A DNA stretch of 64,000 nt from DASYQD01 sp036005845 (GTDB lineage: Bacteria; Acidobacteriota; Thermoanaerobaculia; Multivoradales; JAIOJS01). Within the stretch, counting starts at the first letter, position 1; each line of letters starts with the position of its first letter. The DNA is taken from assembly GCA_036005845.1 (NCBI GenBank), contig DASYQD010000117.1, positions 1 to 64,000 of the forward strand. Reading direction: 5' to 3'. Positions 44,247 through 51,877 of this stretch are shown here, one piece after another. The position numbers and the translations under genes were made by a program. The notes below the pieces were generated by a model. That model did no database searches, had not been told where the DNA came from, and saw nothing but the letters and a program-made list of their open reading frames with translations.

Positions 44247-45172
44247 TCGAGCACGGCGTAGCCGAAACCGGACTCGCCGAAGCCGTTGCCGTTGTAGAGC
44301 AGGTGCTTGCGGCCGCGGTGGTGGTAGACGAACGGATAGGCGAGCATCCCGGCGTCCCAGCCGCTCGCGGAGCGCTCGATGCCCACCTCTTCGTCGAGCC
44401 GAGTCCAGCGGCGCCCGTCGGCCGACTCCGCGTATCCCAGGCGATAGCTTTGTGTGGGATCGGTTCGATAACCGACGCTGCCACGGTAGCAGTACCACAT
44501 GCGATACACACCGTCTTCCTTGAGGACACAGGGCCGGGCGTTGGCCTCGCCAGGAAGTTTGGGACGGATGCACGTCGCGTTGTCACGCTGCCATCTCACG
44601 GCGTCGGCGGACTCGGCGTATTTGATCTCGTAGGTCGGCTCCGGCCTGCCGTCCACCACCAGCCACCCCGTGCCCGAGGCGTACCAGAGCTTCCACTTGC
44701 CGTCCTCGAGCAGTGCGAACGGCGATGCGGCCAGGAAGGGCTCGTCGGCGGTGCGATCGACGATCGGGCCTTCGCAGACGCGGGTGAAGGTGAGCCCGCC
44801 GTCGTGACTCTCCGCGAGGCCGATGGAGTTGCGGTAGGGAACGGTGACGGTTCGGTTCCAGCCGACGTAGAAGAGCAGCTTGCGTTCTCCGTCGTCGACG
44901 ATGCACGAGGGCATGACACCGCTGTCGTCGAAGGTGCCGAGTCGACCGAGGTCGAGGAGGGGCTTGTCGTGGACGTAGAGCACGCGCGTCGGCTGATCGG
45001 CATCGACCTCGATGAAGGTGGGACGGGTCAGTCCCTGGCTGTCGCGCGGGCCGAAGTAGATGCGCAGGACGCTCGGGCCGACGTGCTCGGCGATGGGCAC
45101 GCAAGCATGGTGTGCCATCCAGTCGTGGTGGTGGTCGGTGCGGAAGATGAGGCCTCGCTTGATCCAGCGCAC
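44243..45172 (-). CDS. glycoside-hydrolase-like five-bladed beta-propeller protein
   Basis: The 309-aa sequence repeats the pattern of family 43/32/68-type propellers. It has DWMAHHACVPIAEHVGPSVLRIYF as first blade, then SIGLAESHDGGLTFTR, YEIKYAESADAVRWQR and YRLGYAESADGRRWTR, three 'AES-DG-W' blade motifs. A C-terminal LLYNGNGFGESGFGYA closes it. There is no signal peptide, so it works in the cytoplasm, unlike most glycosidases. Acidic residues that could be catalytic are present, but I cannot assign them. It might trim or recognise a glycan intermediate, or be a structural partner. Confidence 0.75.
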   Translation of the reverse strand: MRWIKRGLIFRTDHHHDWMAHHACVPIAEHVGPSVLRIYFGPRDSQGLTRPTFIEVDADQPTRVLYVHDKPLLDLGRLGTFDDSGVMPSCIVDDGERKLLFYVGWNRTVTVPYRNSIGLAESHDGGLTFTRVCEGPIVDRTADEPFLAASPFALLEDGKWKLWYASGTGWLVVDGRPEPTYEIKYAESADAVRWQRDNATCIRPKLPGEANARPCVLKEDGVYRMWYCYRGSVGYRTDPTQSYRLGYAESADGRRWTRLDEEVGIERSASGWDAGMLAYPFVYHHRGRKHLLYNGNGFGESGFGYAVLE

Positions 45173-45197
45173 GTTTGGTCCCTCAGGATGCGGTCCC

Positions 45198-45872
45198 TCA
45201 GGTTCGATAGGAGGCGTTCATCACCTGCAGGCTGGTGAACGCCAGCGGCTCCACGTTGGGGGTACGGTAAGCCTCGCCCTCCCGGGTATCGCGCTGGATC
45301 ACGACCCCCGCCCCCACCAGGGTGTCGCGAGCGACGCTGACGCCGTCGCGGACGGTGGCATTGGTGCCCAGGAACGAGTAGGGACCGATGGTGCAGCAGC
45401 CGGAGACCACGACGTGCGACGTGATCGTCACATGGTCCGCGACCACGCTGTGGTGGCCGAGATGATTGCCGCTCCACAACACGACGTCGTTGCCGATCTC
45501 GACGAACGGCTGGATGGTGTTGTCCTCGAAGATGAAGCAATTGTCCCCACAGCGGAAACCGGGCCAGACAGTGCTCCTCGAGCTTACGTAGCTGATCAGC
45601 CGGTAGCCGCGGGCCTTGGCCTCCGCGTACTTCGCCGCCCGCAGACGGTTCATCTGCTTGAAGCTGATGGGCAGGAACATCTCGAAGTGCTCGGGGGGAT
45701 AATGCCGATCGACCTCGTCGAAGGCGACCACCGGCAGGTCGTGGTGGCGCTCCTTGGTCATGTACTCGCGGTCGACGGTGAACCCTACGACGTCATGAGG
45801 CGAGTCGTGCGTGAGGTAGAAGTGGGCAAGGGTGGCCCACTGGCTGACGCCGAACACCACGACCTTCGCCAT
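45198..45872 (-). CDS. PglD/NeuD-like sugar O- or N-acyltransferase
   Basis: The 224-aa protein begins with a small Rossmann-like domain (MAKVVVFGVSQWATLAHFYL). The second half is a left-handed beta-helix with hexapeptide repeats (FIFEDNTIQPFVEIGNDVVLW, VTITSHVVVSGCCTIGPYSFLG, ATVRDGVSVARDTLVGAG). A HLGHHSVVADHV stretch supplies the His expected to activate the acceptor in this family. Typical relatives acetylate UDP-4-amino sugars, fitting the DegT aminotransferase of the same operon. It starts three bases after the GNAT-like gene's stop. Confidence 0.85.
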   Translation of the reverse strand: MAKVVVFGVSQWATLAHFYLTHDSPHDVVGFTVDREYMTKERHHDLPVVAFDEVDRHYPPEHFEMFLPISFKQMNRLRAAKYAEAKARGYRLISYVSSRSTVWPGFRCGDNCFIFEDNTIQPFVEIGNDVVLWSGNHLGHHSVVADHVTITSHVVVSGCCTIGPYSFLGTNATVRDGVSVARDTLVGAGVVIQRDTREGEAYRTPNVEPLAFTSLQVMNASYRT

Positions 45873-45874
45873 CG

Positions 45875-46867
45875 TCACCCTCCTTGGTCGCCGCCGGCGC
45901 TCGCCCGCGGGTCGCGATAGGCAGGAAAGTACCCGGTACCGGATGGCGCGCGCGCGCTGGTCAGCGCCGCATAGGTGGCCGGGTCGAAGATGCGGCCGCC
46001 CAGGTAGGCGGTCCGCGTGCCTGTCGACCAGCCGCGCTTGAAGGCAGCCAGCCCGGAGGGCTCGCGGGGGTCGACTCCCGCTCCGGCGCCCAGCGCCAGC
46101 CAGCGCACACGGCCCCGGAAATGCTCCACCGCAGTCGCGTGCAGCGCGTAGGAGGCCATGGTCTCGTAGCCGGTGGCATCGCAGGCTGCGAGATGGCTGT
46201 AAGCCACCTCCCCGCTGACGTACCACAGATGCGCACCGACCACTTCGGTGCCGAGGCGGGCCCGAAAAGCCACCAGCCCCGGCACCTCGAGCTGCCGCTG
46301 GAACGACTCGCGGGAGAACCGCTGGGTGCCGGTGAGCCGGTGGCGAAGGGCGAGGTGCGCGTAGAGGCGATCCCAATCGTCGAGCCAGGGGCCCGCCTGC
46401 GTCGTGGCGTCGACCTCGAGACGAGACAGCGCCCGCCGCGCATAGTAGTGGTGGTGCTTCGATACGACGCGTTCCAGGGGCTGCGCGAGGTCGGCCACGT
46501 AGTGCTGCTTGTAGGGCGCGAGGAGCGACGGAAAGCACGCCGTCAGCTGCGCCATGTCGTGGGCGCCGAACGGGTCGGCCACGACCGTGAGACTGACCAG
46601 CTCGCCTCTCAGCGCCTCGAGGTCGGCCGCCAGGGCGGCCCAGTCCCGGCAAGCGAACAGCGGATAGCAGCCCATCGCGTCGTCGCGCTCGGTGCCCGGA
46701 ATCCGACGTCGGAGGATCCATCCTCCGGAGCGTTCCAGGAGGCGGGGGGTTCCGAGCTCGCTCAGCGCGCGGGCGTACGCCTCGTGTTGGTAGCCCGACG
46801 GGGCGCCAGTGAAGGGCAAGCGGGGCCGCGATGGGGTACCCGCACTTATACTGCAGCCGTCATGCAC
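45875..46867 (-). CDS. FemAB/GNAT-like N-acyltransferase
   Basis: The 300-aa core has HAWAEYL-like opening sequence (QHEAYARALSELGTPRLLERSGGWILRRR), YPLFACRDWAALAADLEAL, VSKHHHYYARRALSRLEVD and the acyl-CoA fold segment LVAFRARLGTEVVGAHLWY. The final part (LALGAGAGVDPREPSGLAAFKRGWSTGTRTAYLGG) is characteristic of BioF2/FemAB-like GNAT proteins. The start is uncertain: I use the GTG at 46867, but a TTG at 46819 (after a TATAAG box near 46845) fits the family N-terminus at least as well. It is the promoter-proximal gene of the operon and would transfer an acyl or amino-acyl group to a sugar amine. Confidence 0.72.
   Translation of the reverse strand: MHDGCSISAGTPSRPRLPFTGAPSGYQHEAYARALSELGTPRLLERSGGWILRRRIPGTERDDAMGCYPLFACRDWAALAADLEALRGELVSLTVVADPFGAHDMAQLTACFPSLLAPYKQHYVADLAQPLERVVSKHHHYYARRALSRLEVDATTQAGPWLDDWDRLYAHLALRHRLTGTQRFSRESFQRQLEVPGLVAFRARLGTEVVGAHLWYVSGEVAYSHLAACDATGYETMASYALHATAVEHFRGRVRWLALGAGAGVDPREPSGLAAFKRGWSTGTRTAYLGGRIFDPATYAALTSARAPSGTGYFPAYRDPRASAGGDQGG
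46845..46852. promoter_or_regulatory. overlapping divergent -10 boxes
   Basis: The plus strand reads TATACT (46847-46852) ten bases before the ATG of the GSCFA gene. The minus strand reads TATAAG over nearly the same bases, facing the nine-gene operon. A single AT-rich core may thus serve both directions, so the two transcripts would compete. Confidence 0.4.
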
Positions 46868-48439
46868 AGCGATCCGAGCCCCTCGACTCCGGTGTCGTGG
46901 GAGGGCGACGCGGCTTGGGCGAACGTCCTCGGCAATCCGCACTCTCGCTGGTTCGCGGCGCCCGGCTCACGTTATCGGCCCGGATCCGCGGCCGGCCGCC
47001 TGGAGGGCGCGTTCGTGCTGCCGGAGCTTCGCCCCACGTTCCGGCTCGACCCGGCGGCGACCATCTTCACCATCGGCTCCTGCTTCGCGCGCGCCATCGA
47101 GAACCACCTCGTCGATCACGGCTTCGACGTCCCCAGCTATCGGTTCGACATCCCGGGTTTCGAGCTGCGTCCACCTTACTCGCGGCTGATCCTGAGCAAG
47201 TTCACGACGCACTCTATGCTCAACGAGCTGCGCTGGGCGCTCGACCCCGGCTGTCCGTTTCCCGACCAGGGCCTGCTCGAAGAAGGCGACGACCGATGGG
47301 TCGACCCGCAGGTGGTCGGCGACGTGGCGCCGGCCCCGCGCGAGGTCGTCGCCGCCCGCCGGCCGTACCTCCAGGAGCTCTTCGGGCGCATTCGTCGCTG
47401 CGACGTGGTGGTGATGACGCTGGGGCTCGTCGAGGCCTGGTTCGATCGGCAGCTCGGCATCTACCTCAACCGCGCCCCCGCCCCGCGGACGGTCAAGAAG
47501 CATCCCGGGCGCTTCGTGCTCCACCTGCTCGACTACCGCGCCAACCGCGAAGCGCTCGAAGAGATCTGGGAGCTGCTGCGCCGCTTCGCGCAGCCCGGCC
47601 TGCGCATGGTGATGACGGTCTCGCCAGTGCCGCTGGGTGAGACCTTCACCGGCAGGGACGTGATGGTCGCGAATGCTTACTCCAAGTCGACGCTGCGCGC
47701 CGTCGCCGAGGACTTCTGCCGCGCCCACGAGGGCGTCGACTACTTTCCCTCCTATGAGTCGGTGGTGCTCTCCGACCGCCGGGTCGCGTATCAGGAGGAC
47801 CTGCAGCACGTGCTCGATCCGGTGGTGGACCTCAACGTCCGCTCGTTCCTCGATCACTACGTGCACGGCCGCTCGGGGGACGAGGTGCGCCTCGCCGCCG
47901 GCCGTCATGCGGCCGAGCAGCTGGCGGGCCTGCAGGGGGATCTGCTGGCGGACAACGCGCGGCTGCGCGCCGAGCGGAGCGCTCTCGAGGCCCGCCTCGC
48001 GAGGAGCGAGGCGCAGCGCCACGAGGCGCAGCTGCAGGCGTTCGGCGGACTCTCGCCGGCGGGCCGGCCGCTGGCCGCCGACGGCTCGCCGCTGCCGTGG
48101 TCGGACCGCATTCGCGGCGCCGCGGAGGTCGGCACGGTGGACCCGGAGCGGGGCCTCGTGGTCTCGGGCTGGGCGGTGGACCCGAGCGACGGGCGAGAGC
48201 CCTTGACGATCGTGGTCTTCGTCGACGGGCGTCCGCAGGCGTGCGGCGCCACCGGCATCGAGCGGCCCGACGTCGCGCAGGCCTTGCGGGTGGCGGCCCC
48301 GACCGCCGGCTTCGCGATCCGCCTGCCGGGACCGGCCTGCGCCCCAGCGGCCGTCGTCCGCGTCTTTGCCCTCTCGGCCCAGGCCGGCGCGCGCGAGCTC
48401 GACTACCACCCCGAGACCTACGAGCTCCGGACCCGTTGA
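46862..48439 (+). CDS. GSCFA-domain protein with coiled coil and beta-sandwich tail
   Basis: The 525-aa protein contains the GSCFA signature (TIGSCFARAIENHLVDHGFD) and the conserved LRPPYSRLILSKFTTHSM and TLGLVEAWFDRQLGIY segments over residues 55-330; the family is a divergent SGNH/GDSL-type hydrolase or transferase. ARLRAERSALEARLARSEAQ near residue 365-400 is a coiled coil. The last 110 residues (GLVVSGWAVDPSDGREPLTI) form an all-beta domain. The family often occurs in polysaccharide loci, where it may remove or transfer acyl groups. It is followed by two more SGNH proteins, with TTGA overlap at its stop. Confidence 0.82.
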   Translation: MHSDPSPSTPVSWEGDAAWANVLGNPHSRWFAAPGSRYRPGSAAGRLEGAFVLPELRPTFRLDPAATIFTIGSCFARAIENHLVDHGFDVPSYRFDIPGFELRPPYSRLILSKFTTHSMLNELRWALDPGCPFPDQGLLEEGDDRWVDPQVVGDVAPAPREVVAARRPYLQELFGRIRRCDVVVMTLGLVEAWFDRQLGIYLNRAPAPRTVKKHPGRFVLHLLDYRANREALEEIWELLRRFAQPGLRMVMTVSPVPLGETFTGRDVMVANAYSKSTLRAVAEDFCRAHEGVDYFPSYESVVLSDRRVAYQEDLQHVLDPVVDLNVRSFLDHYVHGRSGDEVRLAAGRHAAEQLAGLQGDLLADNARLRAERSALEARLARSEAQRHEAQLQAFGGLSPAGRPLAADGSPLPWSDRIRGAAEVGTVDPERGLVVSGWAVDPSDGREPLTIVVFVDGRPQACGATGIERPDVAQALRVAAPTAGFAIRLPGPACAPAAVVRVFALSAQAGARELDYHPETYELRTR

Positions 48440-49431
48440 TTCGCCGACCCCGGCTCGCGAAGGGCGGCTTGGTGCTGGCGTCCAGCCTGGTGGGGCTGGC
48501 TGTCCTCTGTGCCGGCTCGCAGCTTGCCACCGGCGATCCGCTGACCTACCTGCGTCGTCTGCGTAATCTCTCACCGTGGCCGGACAAGGCCGCCAGGCTC
48601 GGCATCTTTCGCGACGATGCACGCCTCGGTTACTCGTATGTGCCGCTGGCGACCGGCCGACACCGCACCTCGGAGTTCGACGTCCGCTACTCGATCGACG
48701 CCACGGGCTGCCGCGTGACGCCAGCTCCTCCGCGGGCAAAAGGCGTCGTGCTCGCGCTCGGCGATTCGTTCACCTTCGGCCAAGGAGTGGCTGACGGCGA
48801 TGCGTATCCCGCCATCCTCGGCTCTCGCTACTGGCGCCGGCACAAGGTCCGGAACTGTGGGGGGCTGGGTTGGGGCACCGGTCAGGCGGCGCTCGTTGCC
48901 GACGACGCCTTGGCCGGCCCTGCCAAGCCGTCGGTCGTCATCTACGGTTGGATCTGGCCCGATGCGCGCCGCAACTACCTGCGACGCTCCTGGTTGAAGA
49001 TTCAGAACCGGTACCTGCGGCGCATCGTCCACTTCGAGATCGTCGACGGCCGGTTGCGGTACGAAGGGACCGCAGGCCCGGAGCTGGGCGTCGACGACGA
49101 CGCGCCAGGGCTCGTCGCCATGGAGAGCTCGCTCACGCTGGCGCTCGTCGGGCACATGGCGCGCGCCGCCGCCGCTCGCGCGGCGGCCTTCTATCTCGTC
49201 ATTCTCCCCTACGGCGATCCGGCCACGCCGATGCCGATCGACGAGGAGTTGATCGCGTACATGCGGCGCAACCGCATACGCTTCGTCGATCTGAGGGCTC
49301 TCGAGTCGGCACGCTCGCACGGGCCCCTAGGCGTCGACCGCGCCGCTTTTTTCCCGCTCGACACCCACCCCAATGCTGCCTGGCACGCCGCCGTCGCGGC
49401 GGCGATCGCCGAGCGGATCGTGCTCGACTGA
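48436..49431 (+). CDS. membrane-anchored SGNH/GDSL hydrolase-like protein (first)
   Basis: A TTG start overlapping the preceding stop (TTGA) gives 331 aa; a GTG at 48472 is an alternative. One N-terminal helix (GGLVLASSLVGLAVLCAGSQ) anchors the protein outside. The SGNH blocks are ALGDSFTFGQGV (block I, Ser), a GLGWGTGQAA block with Gly/Asn-like oxyanion residues, and DTHPNAAWHAAVAAAI (block V, Asp and His). Such proteins act as O-acetyl esterases or acyltransferases on extracellular polysaccharides. The coding frame overlaps the following gene by one base (TGATG). Confidence 0.8.
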   Translation: MIRRPRLAKGGLVLASSLVGLAVLCAGSQLATGDPLTYLRRLRNLSPWPDKAARLGIFRDDARLGYSYVPLATGRHRTSEFDVRYSIDATGCRVTPAPPRAKGVVLALGDSFTFGQGVADGDAYPAILGSRYWRRHKVRNCGGLGWGTGQAALVADDALAGPAKPSVVIYGWIWPDARRNYLRRSWLKIQNRYLRRIVHFEIVDGRLRYEGTAGPELGVDDDAPGLVAMESSLTLALVGHMARAAAARAAAFYLVILPYGDPATPMPIDEELIAYMRRNRIRFVDLRALESARSHGPLGVDRAAFFPLDTHPNAAWHAAVAAAIAERIVLD

Positions 49432-50750
49432 TGTTCCAGTCTCGTCTCAGAAGGGTGGCGCTCGCCGGCCTCCTCGTGACCGCACTGGTCGTGGTGCTCG
49501 AAGGCATCTCGTTCGTTGGCCTCGCCGTCCGCGACGGCGGGCTGCCGTCGCCGCACCGGTGGCGCGCGCAGCGCGAGCGCGTGGCGCAGGAGAGCGGTGG
49601 ACCGACGGCGGGAACCGACGCCGCCGCCCGCGGCATCGAAGCCGGCGGCATGCAAGTGATCCATCCCTATCTCGGCTTCGTGCTCAACCCCTCCTTCAAG
49701 GTCGACTGGCGGGACATCGACGCGCAAGGCTTCATGCGGCGGCCGGGCGAAGTCGACCCGCCGGCGGGCACGCCGCGCTTCGTGTTCGGCCTGTTCGGCG
49801 GCTCCGTCGCCGGCGGGCTCTGCATGCGCGGCCGGGACGACCTCCTGGCGGAGCTCCGGCGTTCGCCGCGCGTCCAGGGGAAGGCCATCGTCGTGCGCTG
49901 CCTGGCGATGGGCGGCTACAAGCAGCCGCAACAGCTGATGGCGCTCGCCTACGTGCTGTCGTTGGGATACCAGTTCGACCTCGTCGTCGACGTCGACGGC
50001 GCCAACGAGGCGGCGCTGGCGATCCACGACAACTTGAATCAGGGCGTCTACCCGTTCTATCCGCGCGGCTGGTCGGCGATGGTTGCCGGCGCTCCCTCCG
50101 TCGAGGCGCTACGGACCGTCGGCCGCATCGCTGCAGCGAAGGAAGAGAGGCTGCGGTGGAGCAGCCTGTGCGCCTCGCGGCCCCTGGCCTGGAGCCCGAG
50201 CTGCCATCTGCTCTGGACGGCGCTCGACCGCCGGCTCGCGCGGCGGATCTACGCAGCCGAAAGCGCGCTGGCCCGCCTCGAGCCGCCCGCACAGAGTTTC
50301 GCCGCCCGCGGGCCGGCATTCGGCGACTTGCCGCGGCAGCAGGTCTGCCGACAGCTGGCGGATGAATGGGCGCGGTCCTCGACGTTGATGTCCGCGCTCG
50401 CCCGCGATCGCGGCACGCCCTTCCTCCACTTCCTGCAACCCAATCAATATCTGCGGGGTTCGAAGCCAATGGGCCGCCAGGAAAGGCTCGTTGCCATCGA
50501 TCCGGCGCAGCCCTACAAAGGGCCGCTCGAGGACTGTTATCCGGCGTTCGTCGAGGCTGGCAAGCAGCTCGCCGCGCACGGCGTGGCCTTCCACGATCTC
50601 ACCGGACTCTTCGCCGATCACCGCGAGCCGCTCTACGACGACACCTGTTGTCACTACAACGATAAGGGCTATCGCCTGGTCGCCCAGGCGATCGGCCGGG
50701 CGGCCGTCGAAGCGCTGGCCCACTCGCCCGAACGGCACGCCGATTGGTGA
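49431..50750 (+). CDS. membrane-anchored SGNH-like protein (second)
   Basis: This starts at an ATG overlapping the previous stop by one base. The 439-aa protein has a signal anchor (RVALAGLLVTALVVVLEGISFVG), the block I-like GLFGGSVAGGLC (Ser in the GxS position), VVDVDGANEAALAIHDNLNQ and a terminal YDDTCCHYNDKGYRLVAQAI with Asp and His as expected for block V. PYLGFVLNPSFKVDW is a common N-terminal element of this group. It probably works with the preceding SGNH protein and the GSCFA protein in acylation or deacylation of a surface glycan. A strong promoter for the next gene follows. Confidence 0.75.
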   Translation: MFQSRLRRVALAGLLVTALVVVLEGISFVGLAVRDGGLPSPHRWRAQRERVAQESGGPTAGTDAAARGIEAGGMQVIHPYLGFVLNPSFKVDWRDIDAQGFMRRPGEVDPPAGTPRFVFGLFGGSVAGGLCMRGRDDLLAELRRSPRVQGKAIVVRCLAMGGYKQPQQLMALAYVLSLGYQFDLVVDVDGANEAALAIHDNLNQGVYPFYPRGWSAMVAGAPSVEALRTVGRIAAAKEERLRWSSLCASRPLAWSPSCHLLWTALDRRLARRIYAAESALARLEPPAQSFAARGPAFGDLPRQQVCRQLADEWARSSTLMSALARDRGTPFLHFLQPNQYLRGSKPMGRQERLVAIDPAQPYKGPLEDCYPAFVEAGKQLAAHGVAFHDLTGLFADHREPLYDDTCCHYNDKGYRLVAQAIGRAAVEALAHSPERHADW

Positions 50751-50804
50751 TCGCTCCGGCTCAGGCCCGGCAGCGATCCGAATATGGGCGAAGCATCGTT
50801 CGAT

Positions 50805-50833
50805 TTGACCAGGCTTCATCCGTCCTTTAGCAT
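50805..50833 (+). promoter_or_regulatory. sigma-70-type promoter of the beta-helix/subtilase operon
   Basis: TTGACC (50805-50810) and TAGCAT (50828-50833) are exactly 17 bases apart, with a leader of about 75 bases and an AGGGGGAG ribosome binding site before the GTG. This is the best two-element promoter in the window. Confidence 0.7.
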
Positions 50834-50916
50834 GTCAGCGATCCCAGACACCGGCCGTGCGGTCTCATCGAGGTGGGGACTCGTGTACAAACCGACGAAA
50901 AATTAGGGGGAGAATC

Positions 50917-51858
50917 GTGAAAGAACATTCCAGATTTGCCATCGCGGTCTCGACGACGGGGGTCGTGCTCTTTCTCGCCGCCAGCCATGCCGCCTTATGC
51001 CTGTCGGCGCGCGCCTGGGTATCCGTCAGCGGCAACGACGGCAATGATTGCAGCCGATCGACTCCCTGCCGCACGCTCACGGGCGCGCTGGCAAAGACCT
51101 CTTCCGGCGGTGAGATCGACGTCCTCGACTCTGGTGATTTCGGTGCCGTTACCCTCGACAGGGCGGTCTCGGTAGTGACCCCCGGGGTGCTGGGCGGGCT
51201 GCAGGCCACCAGCAGCGCCGCTATCACCGTCAATGCTGGCGCCGCCGACCGCATCGTGCTGCGGGGCCTCACCATCGACGGGCTCGGCACGGCACAGGAC
51301 GGCATCGTCTTCGTCGCCGGCGGCAGCTTGTACGTCGAGAACTGCACCATCAACAATTTCGCCCGCTACGGGATCGAATTCGCGCCTACCAGCGGCAGCG
51401 GCAAGCTGTTCGTGACCGACACCATCGTGCGCAACACCGGTGTGGGATCGATAGGCGGGGGCGTGCACATGATTTCCACCGTCGCGCCGGGCTTCATCGC
51501 CTCCCTCGACGGCTTGCGGACCGAGAACAACACGTTCGGTCTGAAGGCGGAGACTTGGGGGGTCGTCACCGTTCGCAACAGCCTGTCGGCCAACAACGCC
51601 TTCAGCGGAATGACCGCGGTTACCCCTCTCGGCACGGGCGACGTACGCTTGTTCGTCGAAAACAGCGTGTCCACCAATAACTTGTACGGAGTGATCTCCT
51701 CCGGCACCTCTGTGGCCATCATCAGCAACATGGCCATCACCAGCAATACGACCGGGCTGGGCATCAGCAATGGCGGTCTGATCCAGTCGTTCGGCAACAA
51801 CAAGATTTACGCCAACGGGACGAACGGCGCTCCGACGGCGACCGTGCCGCAGATCTAG
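50917..51858 (+). CDS. secreted right-handed beta-helix protein (copy B)
   Basis: The GTG with AGGGGGAG ribosome binding site starts a 313-aa protein with a signal peptide (MKEHSRFAIAVSTTGVVLFL..., cleavage near ALC). The mature part opens AWVSVSGNDGNDCSRSTPCR, the same N-cap as copy A, then GGEIDVLDSGDFGAVTLDRA, NAGAADRIVLRGLTIDGLG, LYVENCTINNFARYGIEF and GGLIQSFGNNKIYANGTNGA. By eye, about 60% of aligned positions match the C-terminal third of the next gene, so the two arose by duplication. It lies 19 bp upstream of the subtilase and shares its promoter. No catalytic site is apparent. Confidence 0.85.
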   Translation: MKEHSRFAIAVSTTGVVLFLAASHAALCLSARAWVSVSGNDGNDCSRSTPCRTLTGALAKTSSGGEIDVLDSGDFGAVTLDRAVSVVTPGVLGGLQATSSAAITVNAGAADRIVLRGLTIDGLGTAQDGIVFVAGGSLYVENCTINNFARYGIEFAPTSGSGKLFVTDTIVRNTGVGSIGGGVHMISTVAPGFIASLDGLRTENNTFGLKAETWGVVTVRNSLSANNAFSGMTAVTPLGTGDVRLFVENSVSTNNLYGVISSGTSVAIISNMAITSNTTGLGISNGGLIQSFGNNKIYANGTNGAPTATVPQI

Positions 51859-51877
51859 CGCACGGCGACACGACGCC

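Noticed and set aside
44247..44573. N-terminal extension of the FkbM methyltransferase
   Set aside because: The extra residues are an out-of-frame reading of the beta-propeller gene; the GTG overlapping its stop is the natural start.
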